From contig VBBH01000206.1 of assembly GCA_005888695.1 (NCBI GenBank), forward strand, positions 1 to 5,551: DNA of 5,551 bases, in the 5' to 3' direction. A model generated the notes under the pieces. It had not been told where the DNA came from. It made no database searches and worked only from the letters and a program-made list of their open reading frames with translations. Source of the DNA: Candidatus Bathyarchaeota archaeon (GTDB lineage Archaea; Thermoproteota; Bathyarchaeia; 40CM-2-53-6). The position numbers and the translations under genes were made by a program. This document shows positions 1 to 5,502 of the stretch, piece by piece. The first letter of the stretch is position 1. The number at the start of each line of letters is the position of its first letter.

Positions 1-2
1 AG

Positions 3-359
3 GCCGGGCTTAATCTTGAATTAATAGCACAGTCAAAGAAACGAGTCCCGAAAGAATTTTGGAGCATGTACAAAGACCTCTCCAAGCGATTTGTCGCTCA
101 GACGGGAGCGCTTAGGTCTGCCATCGAAGCTTTCGGTCATAGCGATGATGACGTTCTGAAGAGAAGGGAGGAGGTCAAGAACATCGAGCAGCAGATAGAC
201 GACGCCTACTTCAATCTCCGCAAGAAACTAATTCTTTCCTCGTCAGGTCCTCTTGCTCTCCTAGTCTTAATGGACGTGTTAACATGGGTTGAGAGTGCGT
301 CCGACAGGGCTAAGGATGCTGCGGACATGTTGTACATCTTGGTTATGGCCAACAGGTGA
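3..359 (+). CDS. DUF47 (PhoU-like) protein, 5' end cut by window edge
   Basis: C-terminal part of a helical PhoU-like protein of the DUF47 family, which is linked to phosphate (Pit-type) transport. The frame is open without a stop from position 3, so the ATG at 66 is probably an internal methionine and the gene starts outside the window. About 118 residues are visible against roughly 210 for the family, which fits the missing N-terminal helices. Two ExxxD-type metal-binding motifs of the PhoU fold can be read: one in IEQQIDD, the other in WVESASD near the C-terminus, followed by DRAKDAADM as in the last helix of DUF47 proteins. The protein is very polar, rich in charged residues, with no membrane segment or signal peptide, so it should be cytosolic. 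Its stop codon is directly followed by a second DUF47 gene. It could instead be a short 97-residue protein starting at 66 (GGAG lies just before, but too close to be a good ribosome site). The family call is fairly secure; the exact role is inferred. Confidence 0.72.
   Translation, partial: AGLNLELIAQSKKRVPKEFWSMYKDLSKRFVAQTGALRSAIEAFGHSDDDVLKRREEVKNIEQQIDDAYFNLRKKLILSSSGPLALLVLMDVLTWVESASDRAKDAADMLYILVMANR
354..359 (+). promoter_or_regulatory. Shine-Dalgarno AGGTGA overlapping the upstream stop codon
   Basis: AGGTGA matches the 3' half of the archaeal AGGAGGTGAT ribosome-binding consensus. It contains the TGA stop of the first DUF47 gene and sits 8 bases before the ATG at 368. This favours ATG 368 over the overlapping GTG at 356 as the start of the second DUF47 gene, and suggests ribosomes finishing the first gene re-initiate on the second. 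Confidence 0.5.
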
Positions 360-367
360 AAGATAAG

Positions 368-991
368 ATGACAATGATCAAAACAGTAGAGGAAGAAGAC
401 GTCCTAAGACAATTGGAGCGAGAGTGCGCTAACGTCCTTGAGGGATCACGAACACTACAGGAGAAACTGCGAGACTACAATGATCCTCAAGGCCTCCGCA
501 CCAAACTAAAACAGATCGAGCATCATGGTGACGAGATCGTTCATGGCATTTACCAATCTCTCAATCAGACGTTCATAACTCCGTTCGACAGAGAAGACCT
601 AATCGGACTGGCAAGTGGCCTGGACAGCATACTAGATATGATGTATGCCTCAGCTCTTCGAATGGATCTCTACAAGATCCATCAGTCCACAAAACCGATG
701 ATCGAATTATCGGATGTCATCCACAACTCCGTCGTAGAACTCCTGTCGGCCTTTCAACTGATCCGTGATCACTCTAAGATGGATGTTATCGAGACCAAGA
801 CGGTGGAGGTTAATCGTCTTGAGAACGTTGCCGATGATCTGATGAACAACGCGGTCGCCAACCTCTTCGAATCACGTGACCCCGTTGAGATATTGAAGTT
901 GAAGGAGATCTATGAGAAACTGGAAGAAGCGACGGACTATTGCGAAGACGTCGCCGACATTCTCAACGACATCGTGGCAAAGACACGCTAA
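368..991 (+). CDS. DUF47 (PhoU-like) phosphate transport-associated protein
   Basis: Complete DUF47/TIGR00153-type protein of 207 residues, the usual length. It is a cytosolic, all-helical PhoU-fold protein; the family commonly partners Pit phosphate permeases and is thought to regulate phosphate uptake. The two PhoU-like halves are visible. The first has the metal motif E51xxxD55 followed by the family signature TPFDRED (71-77) and D86/D90. The second has E152xxxD156, an NLFES segment, and a closing E186xxxD190xxxD194xxD197 helix. No membrane segments are seen. The ATG at 368 is chosen because AGGTGA lies 8 bases upstream; a GTG at 356 overlapping the previous stop (GTGA) would add four residues. 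It directly follows another DUF47 gene, so the two probably form an operon and may form a hetero-oligomer. It is closer to the family consensus than its neighbour. No Pit permease follows; the next gene is on the opposite strand. Confidence 0.88.
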   Translation: MTMIKTVEEEDVLRQLERECANVLEGSRTLQEKLRDYNDPQGLRTKLKQIEHHGDEIVHGIYQSLNQTFITPFDREDLIGLASGLDSILDMMYASALRMDLYKIHQSTKPMIELSDVIHNSVVELLSAFQLIRDHSKMDVIETKTVEVNRLENVADDLMNNAVANLFESRDPVEILKLKEIYEKLEEATDYCEDVADILNDIVAKTR

Positions 992-1319
992 GTATTAGAT
1001 CATCAAGGCACGTGCGGATTCTGGTGCCTGGTGAGGGATCATACGAGTTCCCAGAAATATCGGCGAAGATACATTGAACTACTGAGATTCATAGTTAACA
1101 GGGAGTTACCGTTCGTCCACTTATTCTAGCCGGGTGTCTCCTTGCTCTTCCAGAGTTAGAATGACGAGCCCTGACCGGTGAAAGAACACCTAGGAAATGA
1201 CCGATGACCGAGTGACTGCATATGAGGTTTGAGACACTGAGATATGTGGCTAGACGAACGAGTGTAGGGAGCAACTAGTATATCCATAGCTCACAATAGT
1301 TCAAGGTCCAATATCGTTA
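992..1319. other. Convergent intergenic region, no gene found
   Basis: A 328-base gap between the ends of two converging genes. Beyond 1130 stops are frequent, and no tRNA-like cloverleaf, strong terminator hairpin or repeat array is visible. The frame of the DUF47 gene stays open for 45 codons after its stop (992-1126, TAG at 1127) and would encode a basic stretch around RRRYIELL, but it lacks a convincing start. An 8-base inverted match (CGTTCGTC at 1110-1117, GACGAACG at 1253-1260) is too widely spaced to mean much. The region could hold 3' untranslated sequence for both flanking genes or decayed coding sequence. Confidence 0.5.
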
Positions 1320-1610
1320 CTAGGATTGTGGCGGTTCTATTGTTCTCGTGAGAGGGTACCTGCTCTTGAAGTGCGCATACGTTTCGTCACTACAAACAAA
1401 TGGAATGTCAGGTTTTCCTTCGATCTTTACTTCTCCATCAATTATCACGGTCGGAACAGCTCTCACACCATATTCTTTTGCAACAGCCCAATCACGGGAT
1501 AGGTGATAGATCGTTAACTGACAGCCCGCACATTTTCCAGCCTCGATTTCACTAACAACTTCGTCGCAGAGTGGGCAGTCGGCACTGAATACCACTATTT
1601 TGTGAGGCAT
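1320..1610 (-). CDS. Thioredoxin/glutaredoxin-like small redox protein
   Basis: A 96-residue cytosolic protein with a minimal thioredoxin fold. The N-terminal beta strand KIVVFSA leads to the active-site motif C12-P-L-C15. The cis-proline motif AVPT (P53), which lies against the active site in this fold, is followed by the strand VIIDG. This is the layout of small archaeal and bacterial thioredoxin-family proteins that begin with a FSADCPLC-like stretch. A second CxxC (C27-A-G-C30) in the first helix/loop region and a lone C73 are extra; they could bind a metal or relay electrons. It probably acts as a thiol-disulfide reductant; the substrate is unknown. It is the only minus-strand gene here, diverging from the HdeD-like gene. 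An arsenate reductase of the type that needs a thioredoxin lies about 830 bases away, so it is a candidate partner. The start is the ATG at 1610, close to the CxxC as is normal. The C-terminal tail after residue 75 is not recognisable. Confidence 0.8.
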   Translation of the reverse strand: MPHKIVVFSADCPLCDEVVSEIEAGKCAGCQLTIYHLSRDWAVAKEYGVRAVPTVIIDGEVKIEGKPDIPFVCSDETYAHFKSRYPLTRTIEPPQS

Positions 1611-1769
1611 AAGTTAGCTTGCATCTTTGTTTCTGTTAAGTATTCTGCCATACCGTTCCTTCTTTATGCGTGCCAGATTTGTGAGCGGGGAATATCTTCG
1701 ATCTCTTCCTCGAAAGTGTCTAAATAGTGATGGGTCCCAGTCAATCGTCGATTCTAGCGCTTGGCAAAA
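1611..1769. promoter_or_regulatory. Divergent promoter region
   Basis: This 159-base spacer must hold the promoters of both the minus-strand redox gene and the plus-strand HdeD-like gene. For the redox gene, the minus strand reads ATACTTAACA over 1633-1642, about 27 bases before its ATG, the place expected for a TATA box of a leaderless archaeal transcript. For the HdeD-like gene, TCTAAATAG at 1719-1727 is the best A/T box, predicting a start near 1750. No Shine-Dalgarno is seen in front of either ATG. Both boxes are weak matches. Confidence 0.35.
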
Positions 1770-2345
1770 ATGGAAGTTAGAAGCCCTGGATGGCTCAGGT
1801 TCGTTGAGATAATCAGCGGGCTCGGAATGGTCTTTCTCGCTATCATAGTGTTGTCGGATCCGAATCTCGCATTGCTCACTTTCGTGTATCTAATCGCTTT
1901 CGGCCTGTTGTTGTGGGCCATAGCCACCATCGTGGTCGGCATCTTTGGCCGACTTTTTTCACCGGTATTGAGGGGGTTAAGCGTCGGCTCAGGACTCATC
2001 GCGCTGGTCGTGGCCATCGTGGTCTTATTCGTGCCCGAGCTGGTTGTAGATGTGCTACTGGTTTTGCTGGCACTAGTCCTATTGGTCGTCGGCGTGGCCG
2101 AAATCATGATCGGAGCCTTTGCCGGTCATCGCCCATTGTGGTTACGCGGAGTCGCAATACTCGTTGGTCTGCTCACCGCATCCCTCGCCGTCCTCGTTAT
2201 CTTTGATCCTTCACTAGGCAAGTTGACTTTGGCCTTTGTTCTGGCGACGATAATTGGCATCATAGGAGCGCGCAATTTCCTCCATGGTATTACCGGACAC
2301 CGGTCAGTCCACATGTATGGCGCCCTGCCTGCTACTGAAGTCTAG
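1770..2345 (+). CDS. HdeD/DUF308 family membrane protein
   Basis: A 191-residue integral membrane protein of the HdeD (DUF308) family. In Escherichia coli HdeD is linked to acid resistance at high cell density; the molecular function in archaea is unknown. Six hydrophobic segments are visible, at about 7-27, 32-58, 68-88, 91-115, 124-143 and 148-168. They are arranged as three helical hairpins, and each hairpin has a proline-containing turn: SDPNLA, VPELV and FDPSLG. This threefold internal repeat, with a conserved SGLG/VGSG/LVGL glycine patch at the start of each hairpin, is the family hallmark. Only short polar tails flank the membrane part; the C-terminal tail has several histidines. The ATG at 1770 is chosen; an in-frame TTG at 1761 would add three residues and has no better ribosome site. 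It stands alone between a divergent redox gene and the arsenate reductase gene, 91 bases before the latter. Confidence 0.85.
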   Translation: MEVRSPGWLRFVEIISGLGMVFLAIIVLSDPNLALLTFVYLIAFGLLLWAIATIVVGIFGRLFSPVLRGLSVGSGLIALVVAIVVLFVPELVVDVLLVLLALVLLVVGVAEIMIGAFAGHRPLWLRGVAILVGLLTASLAVLVIFDPSLGKLTLAFVLATIIGIIGARNFLHGITGHRSVHMYGALPATEV

Positions 2346-2436
2346 CCATAATGCTTCTGACTTGCAAACTTACAAGACCGCTTGATTTGCCAGGAAAAAT
2401 CTCGAGAGATGTTCTTCCAAGGAAGAGTGCTGAGCG

Positions 2437-2832
2437 ATGAGGAGATTCTTGTTTGTATGCGTCGAGAATGCCGGCCGAAGTCAGATGGCTGAAGCGTTCG
2501 CGAAGAAATACGGCCTGGACGCAAACAGTGCCGGGACGGTTCCGGCAAGAACAATCAATCCTACAGTAGCAGAGGTGATGAAGGAGAAGGGATTGGATCT
2601 GTCGGGTTCGACCCCCACAATACTGACGGTAGCGATGGTTGAGAAAGCAGATCTAGTGATCACGATGGGCTGTTCTGTCGAGACGGTATGTCCGAGACCA
2701 ATTCTTGCAAAAATGCAGAAGAAGATTGTAGACTGGAACCTGCAAGACCCGAAGGAGCAGCCGATTGAAAAGGTAAGAATCATACGCGATGAGATAGAAC
2801 GCCGAGTCAAGAAATTGTCCTCCACAAGCTAA
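2437..2832 (+). CDS. arsC: Arsenate reductase (thioredoxin-coupled type, LMW-PTP fold)
   Basis: A 131-residue cytosolic protein with the low-molecular-weight tyrosine phosphatase fold, most like thioredoxin-coupled ArsC, which reduces arsenate to arsenite. The CX5R phosphate/arsenate loop is C8-VENAG-R14-S15 at the N-terminus, followed by QMAEAF as in ArsC. The relay cysteines are present as C79 and C85 (TMGCSVETVCPRP), the counterparts of C82 and C89 in the Staphylococcus pI258 enzyme though one residue closer together. The general acid is D104 in the WNLQDPK segment. Having all three cysteines argues for ArsC rather than a plain tyrosine phosphatase; the true substrate still has to be shown. 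Length matches the family. The start is forced, since a TGA stop lies in frame two codons upstream of the ATG; no good Shine-Dalgarno precedes it. No ArsR, ArsB or Acr3 gene is in view, so this is not a complete ars operon here. The thioredoxin-like gene at 1320-1610 could supply electrons. Confidence 0.85.
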   Translation: MRRFLFVCVENAGRSQMAEAFAKKYGLDANSAGTVPARTINPTVAEVMKEKGLDLSGSTPTILTVAMVEKADLVITMGCSVETVCPRPILAKMQKKIVDWNLQDPKEQPIEKVRIIRDEIERRVKKLSSTS

Positions 2833-3040
2833 TACTTTCACCCTGGGGACACCTCGAAAACCCATCGTTTTCCAACGGTAAACACTCGTTTTTCGTTCAA
2901 AACCTGATCTTTCCCTCGTGAAAACTGAACACGGAAGGGGGGGAGGGTACCAGTCTAGAATACAGATTTTTGCTCATGGAAGATTCTGTGAGACCAGGCG
3001 ATTCCGGGAATACTTTCGGAAATGAACCGAATACTTTCAC
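2831..3040 (+). repeat. Three copies of AATACTTTC element
   Basis: AATACTTTC occurs at 2831-2839, 3009-3017 and 3030-3038. The first and third copies share 11 bases (AATACTTTCAC) and then CCTGG or TGG. The second and third are both preceded by G, giving GAATACTTTC, whose ends GAA/TTC are inverted. These two are spaced exactly 21 bases apart, about two helical turns, and lie just upstream of the A/T box before the TMEM175-like gene. This is the arrangement of a paired regulator-binding site, but binding is inferred. Confidence 0.4.
2864..2893 (+). terminator. Weak hairpin plus T-run after arsC-like gene
   Basis: ATCGTT (2864-2869) can pair with AACGGT (2874-2879) over a TTCC loop, with one G-U pair, and T5 follows at 2889-2893. 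Archaeal termination depends mainly on T-runs, so the T5 and the earlier T4 may end the arsC-like transcript. The stem is short and the T-run is 9 bases away, so this is a tentative call. Confidence 0.25.
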
Positions 3041-3043
3041 TGG

Positions 3044-3060
3044 TTTACGATATCTTAATT
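3044..3060 (+). promoter_or_regulatory. Candidate TATA-box region for the TMEM175-like gene
   Basis: An A/T-rich block, TTTACGATATCTTAATT, lies 37-53 bases before the TTG start at 3097. Archaeal transcription starts about 26 bases after the box, so transcripts would begin near 3075-3080, just before the GAGGT ribosome site at 3083. The AATACTTTC pair sits directly upstream. The box is a loose match to the archaeal consensus. Confidence 0.3.
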
Positions 3061-3082
3061 CTGACTCAGCGCACCAAAAACT

Positions 3083-3087
3083 GAGGT
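3083..3087 (+). promoter_or_regulatory. Shine-Dalgarno GAGGT deciding a TTG start
   Basis: GAGGT matches the archaeal AGGAGGTGAT consensus and lies 9 bases before the TTG at 3097. The next in-frame ATG, at 3142, falls inside the conserved RxxxFSD helix of the protein, and a TGA stop lies in frame at 3082-3084. The TTG is therefore the best start. Confidence 0.45.
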
Positions 3088-3096
3088 CCAAGCCCC

Positions 3097-3774
3097 TTGA
3101 CAAGCCAAAAGCTCTTACTGATCCCACAGGCACGTCTCGAAATGTTCTCCGACCTAATCTTCGGCCTCAGCCTCTCAATCAGCGCCATAACACTCATCGG
3201 ATCACCAGCATACAGTCAGGCTTCAATCATAAACAAGATCATCTCATTCATCTTCAACTTCACCGTCCTCATCATGATCTGGATACGATACACAGGCACA
3301 ATGGCCATCCTACCGATCGAAACAGGCCAAATAATTTTCCTGAACCTGCTAATGCTCCTTCTAGTAGGACTCGAACCCTATCTACTAAGCATCATCCAGG
3401 GAGCCCTGTTCGTAATTAATCCAACAGATCTCAACCTAGGAATGGCCGACTATGCTACCTCGCTATACGCCCTAGACATCGCCGGATTAGTAGCCATCCA
3501 AGGCTTCTTCACCCACATACTCTCGAGAGAGGAGAAGGGCCTCGTCCCCTCAAGTCTTCTTCACAAGTATCGAATAGGGCGGAATGCTCAACTCGTACTC
3601 GCAGCAGTCTTCGTGTTCTCCGTTTTACCCCAATTCTGGACTACGTCCATCTTGGGATTGCCCTTAAGGATTCAAATCTGGTGGATCCCACTCTTTGGAA
3701 GCGTCATCCTCATCGTCAAAAAATACGGCCTAGGCATCCCACAAAAAGCAGAGTCCGAGAGGAGTAGAGGCTAA
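3097..3774 (+). CDS. TMEM175-like (DUF1211) predicted potassium channel
   Basis: A 225-residue membrane protein resembling prokaryotic TMEM175 potassium-permeable channels, which have six helices per subunit and work as tetramers. The key family motif RxxxFSD is present as R13-LEM-F17-S18-D19 at the start of the first helix. Six hydrophobic segments follow, at about 17-36, 46-66, 82-104, 115-140, 155-175 and 185-208. The second ends in the WIRY pattern typical of the family, and the third reads LNLLMLLLVGLEP. In helix 1, which lines the pore, the usual AITLLVL-like stretch is LSLSISAI here, so the hydrophobic gate differs. The TTG start at 3097 is supported by GAGGT nine bases upstream and keeps the whole motif; starting at ATG 3142 would cut RLE away. 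The C-terminus is a short basic tail. It is preceded by a repeat-bearing spacer and followed 56 bases later by another small membrane protein gene. Ion selectivity is inferred from the family only. Confidence 0.75.
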   Translation: MTSQKLLLIPQARLEMFSDLIFGLSLSISAITLIGSPAYSQASIINKIISFIFNFTVLIMIWIRYTGTMAILPIETGQIIFLNLLMLLLVGLEPYLLSIIQGALFVINPTDLNLGMADYATSLYALDIAGLVAIQGFFTHILSREEKGLVPSSLLHKYRIGRNAQLVLAAVFVFSVLPQFWTTSILGLPLRIQIWWIPLFGSVILIVKKYGLGIPQKAESERSRG

Positions 3775-3830
3775 GCATTTCTCCGCAACTGATTAAAGCA
3801 CCTTCCAAATCCATATTCTCTTAGATTCCA

Positions 3831-4142
3831 ATGGCTTTTGCAGATTTAGCCGGAACCGGACTAGTAGCTACCGGAATTGTCTTTATGATCGGGCTCTTCG
3901 TGGGCATAATAGTCAAGAAGGCGCTGAAGCTAGGCCTCGCCATACTATCACTGATAATATTGCTCTCTGCAACTGGATACATTACTCTGAACCCTCAACA
4001 TGTTTTCCAAGGAGTAATCCAATACGCCTTCTCGCCTGGCAGTACGGCCGCGGCCAGTCAAGCAGCTGGACTGGTCAGCATACTACCCTACGCATCGGCT
4101 GCCTTTCTCGCCGGGCTAGCTGTGGGCATCTGGAAAGGCTAG
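3831..4142 (+). CDS. Small membrane protein, FUN14-like
   Basis: A 103-residue protein with three hydrophobic segments, at about 7-28, 30-52 and 79-101. The first part, a glycine-rich helix (GIVFMIGLFVG) then a basic KKALKLG turn and a second helix ending in GYI, has the pattern of small archaeal FUN14-domain proteins. In eukaryotes FUN14 proteins sit in the mitochondrial outer membrane; the function of the prokaryotic ones is not known. The loop at 57-78 is rich in Ala, Ser and Gly and the last helix ends in GIWKG. It begins at the ATG at 3831 with no Shine-Dalgarno. Only the A/T patches around 3791-3823 could serve as promoter elements. It lies between the channel-like gene and the dioxygenase gene, same strand, but spacers of 56 and 76 bases do not prove an operon. 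That it is a real membrane protein is fairly sure; the FUN14 assignment is tentative. Confidence 0.6.
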   Translation: MAFADLAGTGLVATGIVFMIGLFVGIIVKKALKLGLAILSLIILLSATGYITLNPQHVFQGVIQYAFSPGSTAAASQAAGLVSILPYASAAFLAGLAVGIWKG

Positions 4143-4218
4143 ACCGACAAGTTTGAGCCCAGGCCTCATCGTAGGCCCACAACAAATCTCCCTAATACGT
4201 AAAGAGTCGATCAGGGAA

Positions 4219-5175
4219 ATGGAAAAAGAGATCCTTGGAATTCATCACGTTACGGCGATAGCTGGCGACCCTCAGAAAAACATCGACTTCTACAGCGGCA
4301 TCCTCGGACTCCGAATGGTCAAACTCACAGTAAACTATGATGACCCAACAACGTACCATCTCTACTACGGCGACGAGATCGGTCATCCAGGAACGATAAT
4401 CACATTCTTCCCTTGGCCAAATGCTCCAAAAGGACGCATTGGCACAGGCCAAGTAACAACCACCTCATTCTCCATCCCGAAAAGTTCACTCTCCTACTGG
4501 ATGAACAGATTGAAGTCCAATGGAATCGCGTTTGAAGGTCCGATCAGCCGTTTCGACGAGCAAGCCCTACAATTCTCCGACTACGACAGTTTACATCTAG
4601 AACTCGTAGCCCACGACTATCTAGACAATCGCAAAGGATGGAAACATGGTCCCGTCCCGCTGGAACATGCGATCCGCGGATTCTATCATGTCACATTAAC
4701 CGAGGAAGGATATCAACAAACAGCGTCGATGCTCACTCGACTAGGTTTCCGTCTAACAGCCGAGCATGACAATCAATATCGCTACGAGATCGGAGAAGTC
4801 GGCGGCCCTAGCAAGATTGTAGACGTACTCTGCCAACCAACAGCACCTCCCGGGCTCGTCAGTGTCGGCACGGTACATCACGTAGCCTGGCGAACTCCAA
4901 CGGACGAGCAACAATTGTCATGGCACAGCGAGATCGCAAAGATGGGGCTCAATGTGACCCCGGTGATAGACCGGAAATACTTCCATTCGATCTACTTCCG
5001 CGAGCCGGGAGGCGTACTGTTTGAGGTTGCAACGGACCCGCCCGGATTCACGATCGACCAACCCGCATCGGACCTGGGAACACGGCTAATGCTACCACCA
5101 TGGCTGGAACCTGTGAGAAGCAGACTTGAACACGAGCTACCTAGAGTTAATACACCAAAGCCTGTCCCTGCCTGA
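4219..5175 (+). CDS. Ring-cleaving dioxygenase, VOC/glyoxalase superfamily (PcpA/MhqO-like)
   Basis: A 318-residue cytosolic protein with two vicinal-oxygen-chelate domains, about residues 4-135 and 150-290. It resembles Fe(II) ring-cleaving dioxygenases such as PcpA (2,6-dichlorohydroquinone dioxygenase) and the MhqO group, which open hydroquinone-type rings. The metal ligands expected from PcpA (H11, H227, E276) are present: the HH pair at 9-10 (LGIHHVTA), the HH pair at 220-221 (TVHHVAW), and E269 in GVLFEVATD. The conserved Tyr (PcpA Y266) matches Y259 in HSIYFREPGG. Other family marks are YHLYYGDEIGHPGT after the first strands and PLEHAIRGFYHV at the second domain. The ATG at 4219 gives the normal length; a TTG at 4153 would add 22 residues lacking family features. 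TAATA at 4193-4197, about 24 bases upstream, could be the TATA box of a leaderless transcript. The substrate cannot be read from sequence; no other aromatic catabolism gene is nearby, so quinone/quinol detoxification is as likely as growth on aromatics. Confidence 0.85.
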   Translation: MEKEILGIHHVTAIAGDPQKNIDFYSGILGLRMVKLTVNYDDPTTYHLYYGDEIGHPGTIITFFPWPNAPKGRIGTGQVTTTSFSIPKSSLSYWMNRLKSNGIAFEGPISRFDEQALQFSDYDSLHLELVAHDYLDNRKGWKHGPVPLEHAIRGFYHVTLTEEGYQQTASMLTRLGFRLTAEHDNQYRYEIGEVGGPSKIVDVLCQPTAPPGLVSVGTVHHVAWRTPTDEQQLSWHSEIAKMGLNVTPVIDRKYFHSIYFREPGGVLFEVATDPPGFTIDQPASDLGTRLMLPPWLEPVRSRLEHELPRVNTPKPVPA

Positions 5176-5196
5176 AGGAAGAGTAGAGTTTTAGGC

Positions 5197-5502
5197 ATGG
5201 CGGGAGAAGAGGATCTTACATTTGAAGACGAACTGCGTCATCTGGACCGAGAGTCTAGCCACGTCACCGTAGGGCTCGCCCTTCGACGTTTCGGAAGGCC
5301 CATGACCCTGATCGAGGTCCACGGCATCCCAAAGAACGATCCTTCACTCGGCAAGATGGCACATTTGCTGAAACAAAACCTTGCTACGGGAGGAACAGTC
5401 AAGGATGGAATCATTGAGTTACAGGGAGACTTCAGACAGCGACTACAAGCAATCCTGGTCAAACTCGGATTTACCGACGAGCGCATCGAGATACTCGACT
5501 AG
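5197..5502 (+). CDS. SUI1/aIF1 family translation initiation factor
   Basis: A 101-residue cytosolic protein of the SUI1/eIF1 family. Archaeal aIF1 binds the small ribosomal subunit near the P site and promotes accurate start-codon and initiator-tRNA selection. The core begins around residue 22: the strand and basic loop RRFGRPMTLIEV (30-41), a helix with KMAHLLKQNL (53-62), then the family signature GGTVKDG (65-71) and IELQGDFR (73-80), ending in a helix plus LVKLGF near the C-terminus. The acidic N-terminal tail of about 20 residues is variable in the family. The segment HGIPKNDPSLG between core strand and helix looks slightly longer than in typical aIF1, so it may be a paralogue rather than the housekeeping copy. 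The ATG at 5197 is 21 bases after the dioxygenase stop, preceded only by a weak AGG. Same strand and short spacing allow co-transcription, though no functional link to the dioxygenase is evident. Confidence 0.88.
   Translation: MAGEEDLTFEDELRHLDRESSHVTVGLALRRFGRPMTLIEVHGIPKNDPSLGKMAHLLKQNLATGGTVKDGIIELQGDFRQRLQAILVKLGFTDERIEILD

Noticed and set aside
1195..1245. C/D-box-like stretch (GATGACC ... CTGA)
   Set aside because: The C box does not match RTGATGA and no paired C'/D' boxes or guide region could be recognised.
1627..1812. 61-codon plus-strand open frame in the divergent spacer
   Set aside because: Runs out of frame into the HdeD-like gene, has a non-ATG start, no ribosome site and no recognisable features.
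1754..2107. 117-codon minus-strand open frame over the HdeD-like gene
   Set aside because: Ser/Thr-rich antisense shadow of a hydrophobic gene with no family resemblance.
2361..2376. CTTG-N8-CAAG inverted repeat before the arsC-like gene as an ArsR operator
   Set aside because: Arms of four bases are expected by chance and no ArsR gene is present.
2481..2825. 114-codon minus-strand open frame over the arsC-like gene
   Set aside because: Antisense shadow; the plus strand holds all catalytic residues of a known family.
2935..2947. G-rich run with seven consecutive G as a G-quadruplex
   Set aside because: It offers at most three runs of three G plus one GG, so it is not a canonical four-run motif.
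2897..3133. 78-codon minus-strand frame across the repeat-bearing spacer
   Set aside because: Starts inside the TMEM175-like gene and shows no domain or coding-like pattern.
2970..3419. 149-codon plus-strand open frame overlapping the TMEM175-like gene
   Set aside because: Its translation is low-complexity and rich in His, Arg, Asn and Pro, typical of an out-of-frame shadow, while the overlapping frame has a clear membrane family pattern.
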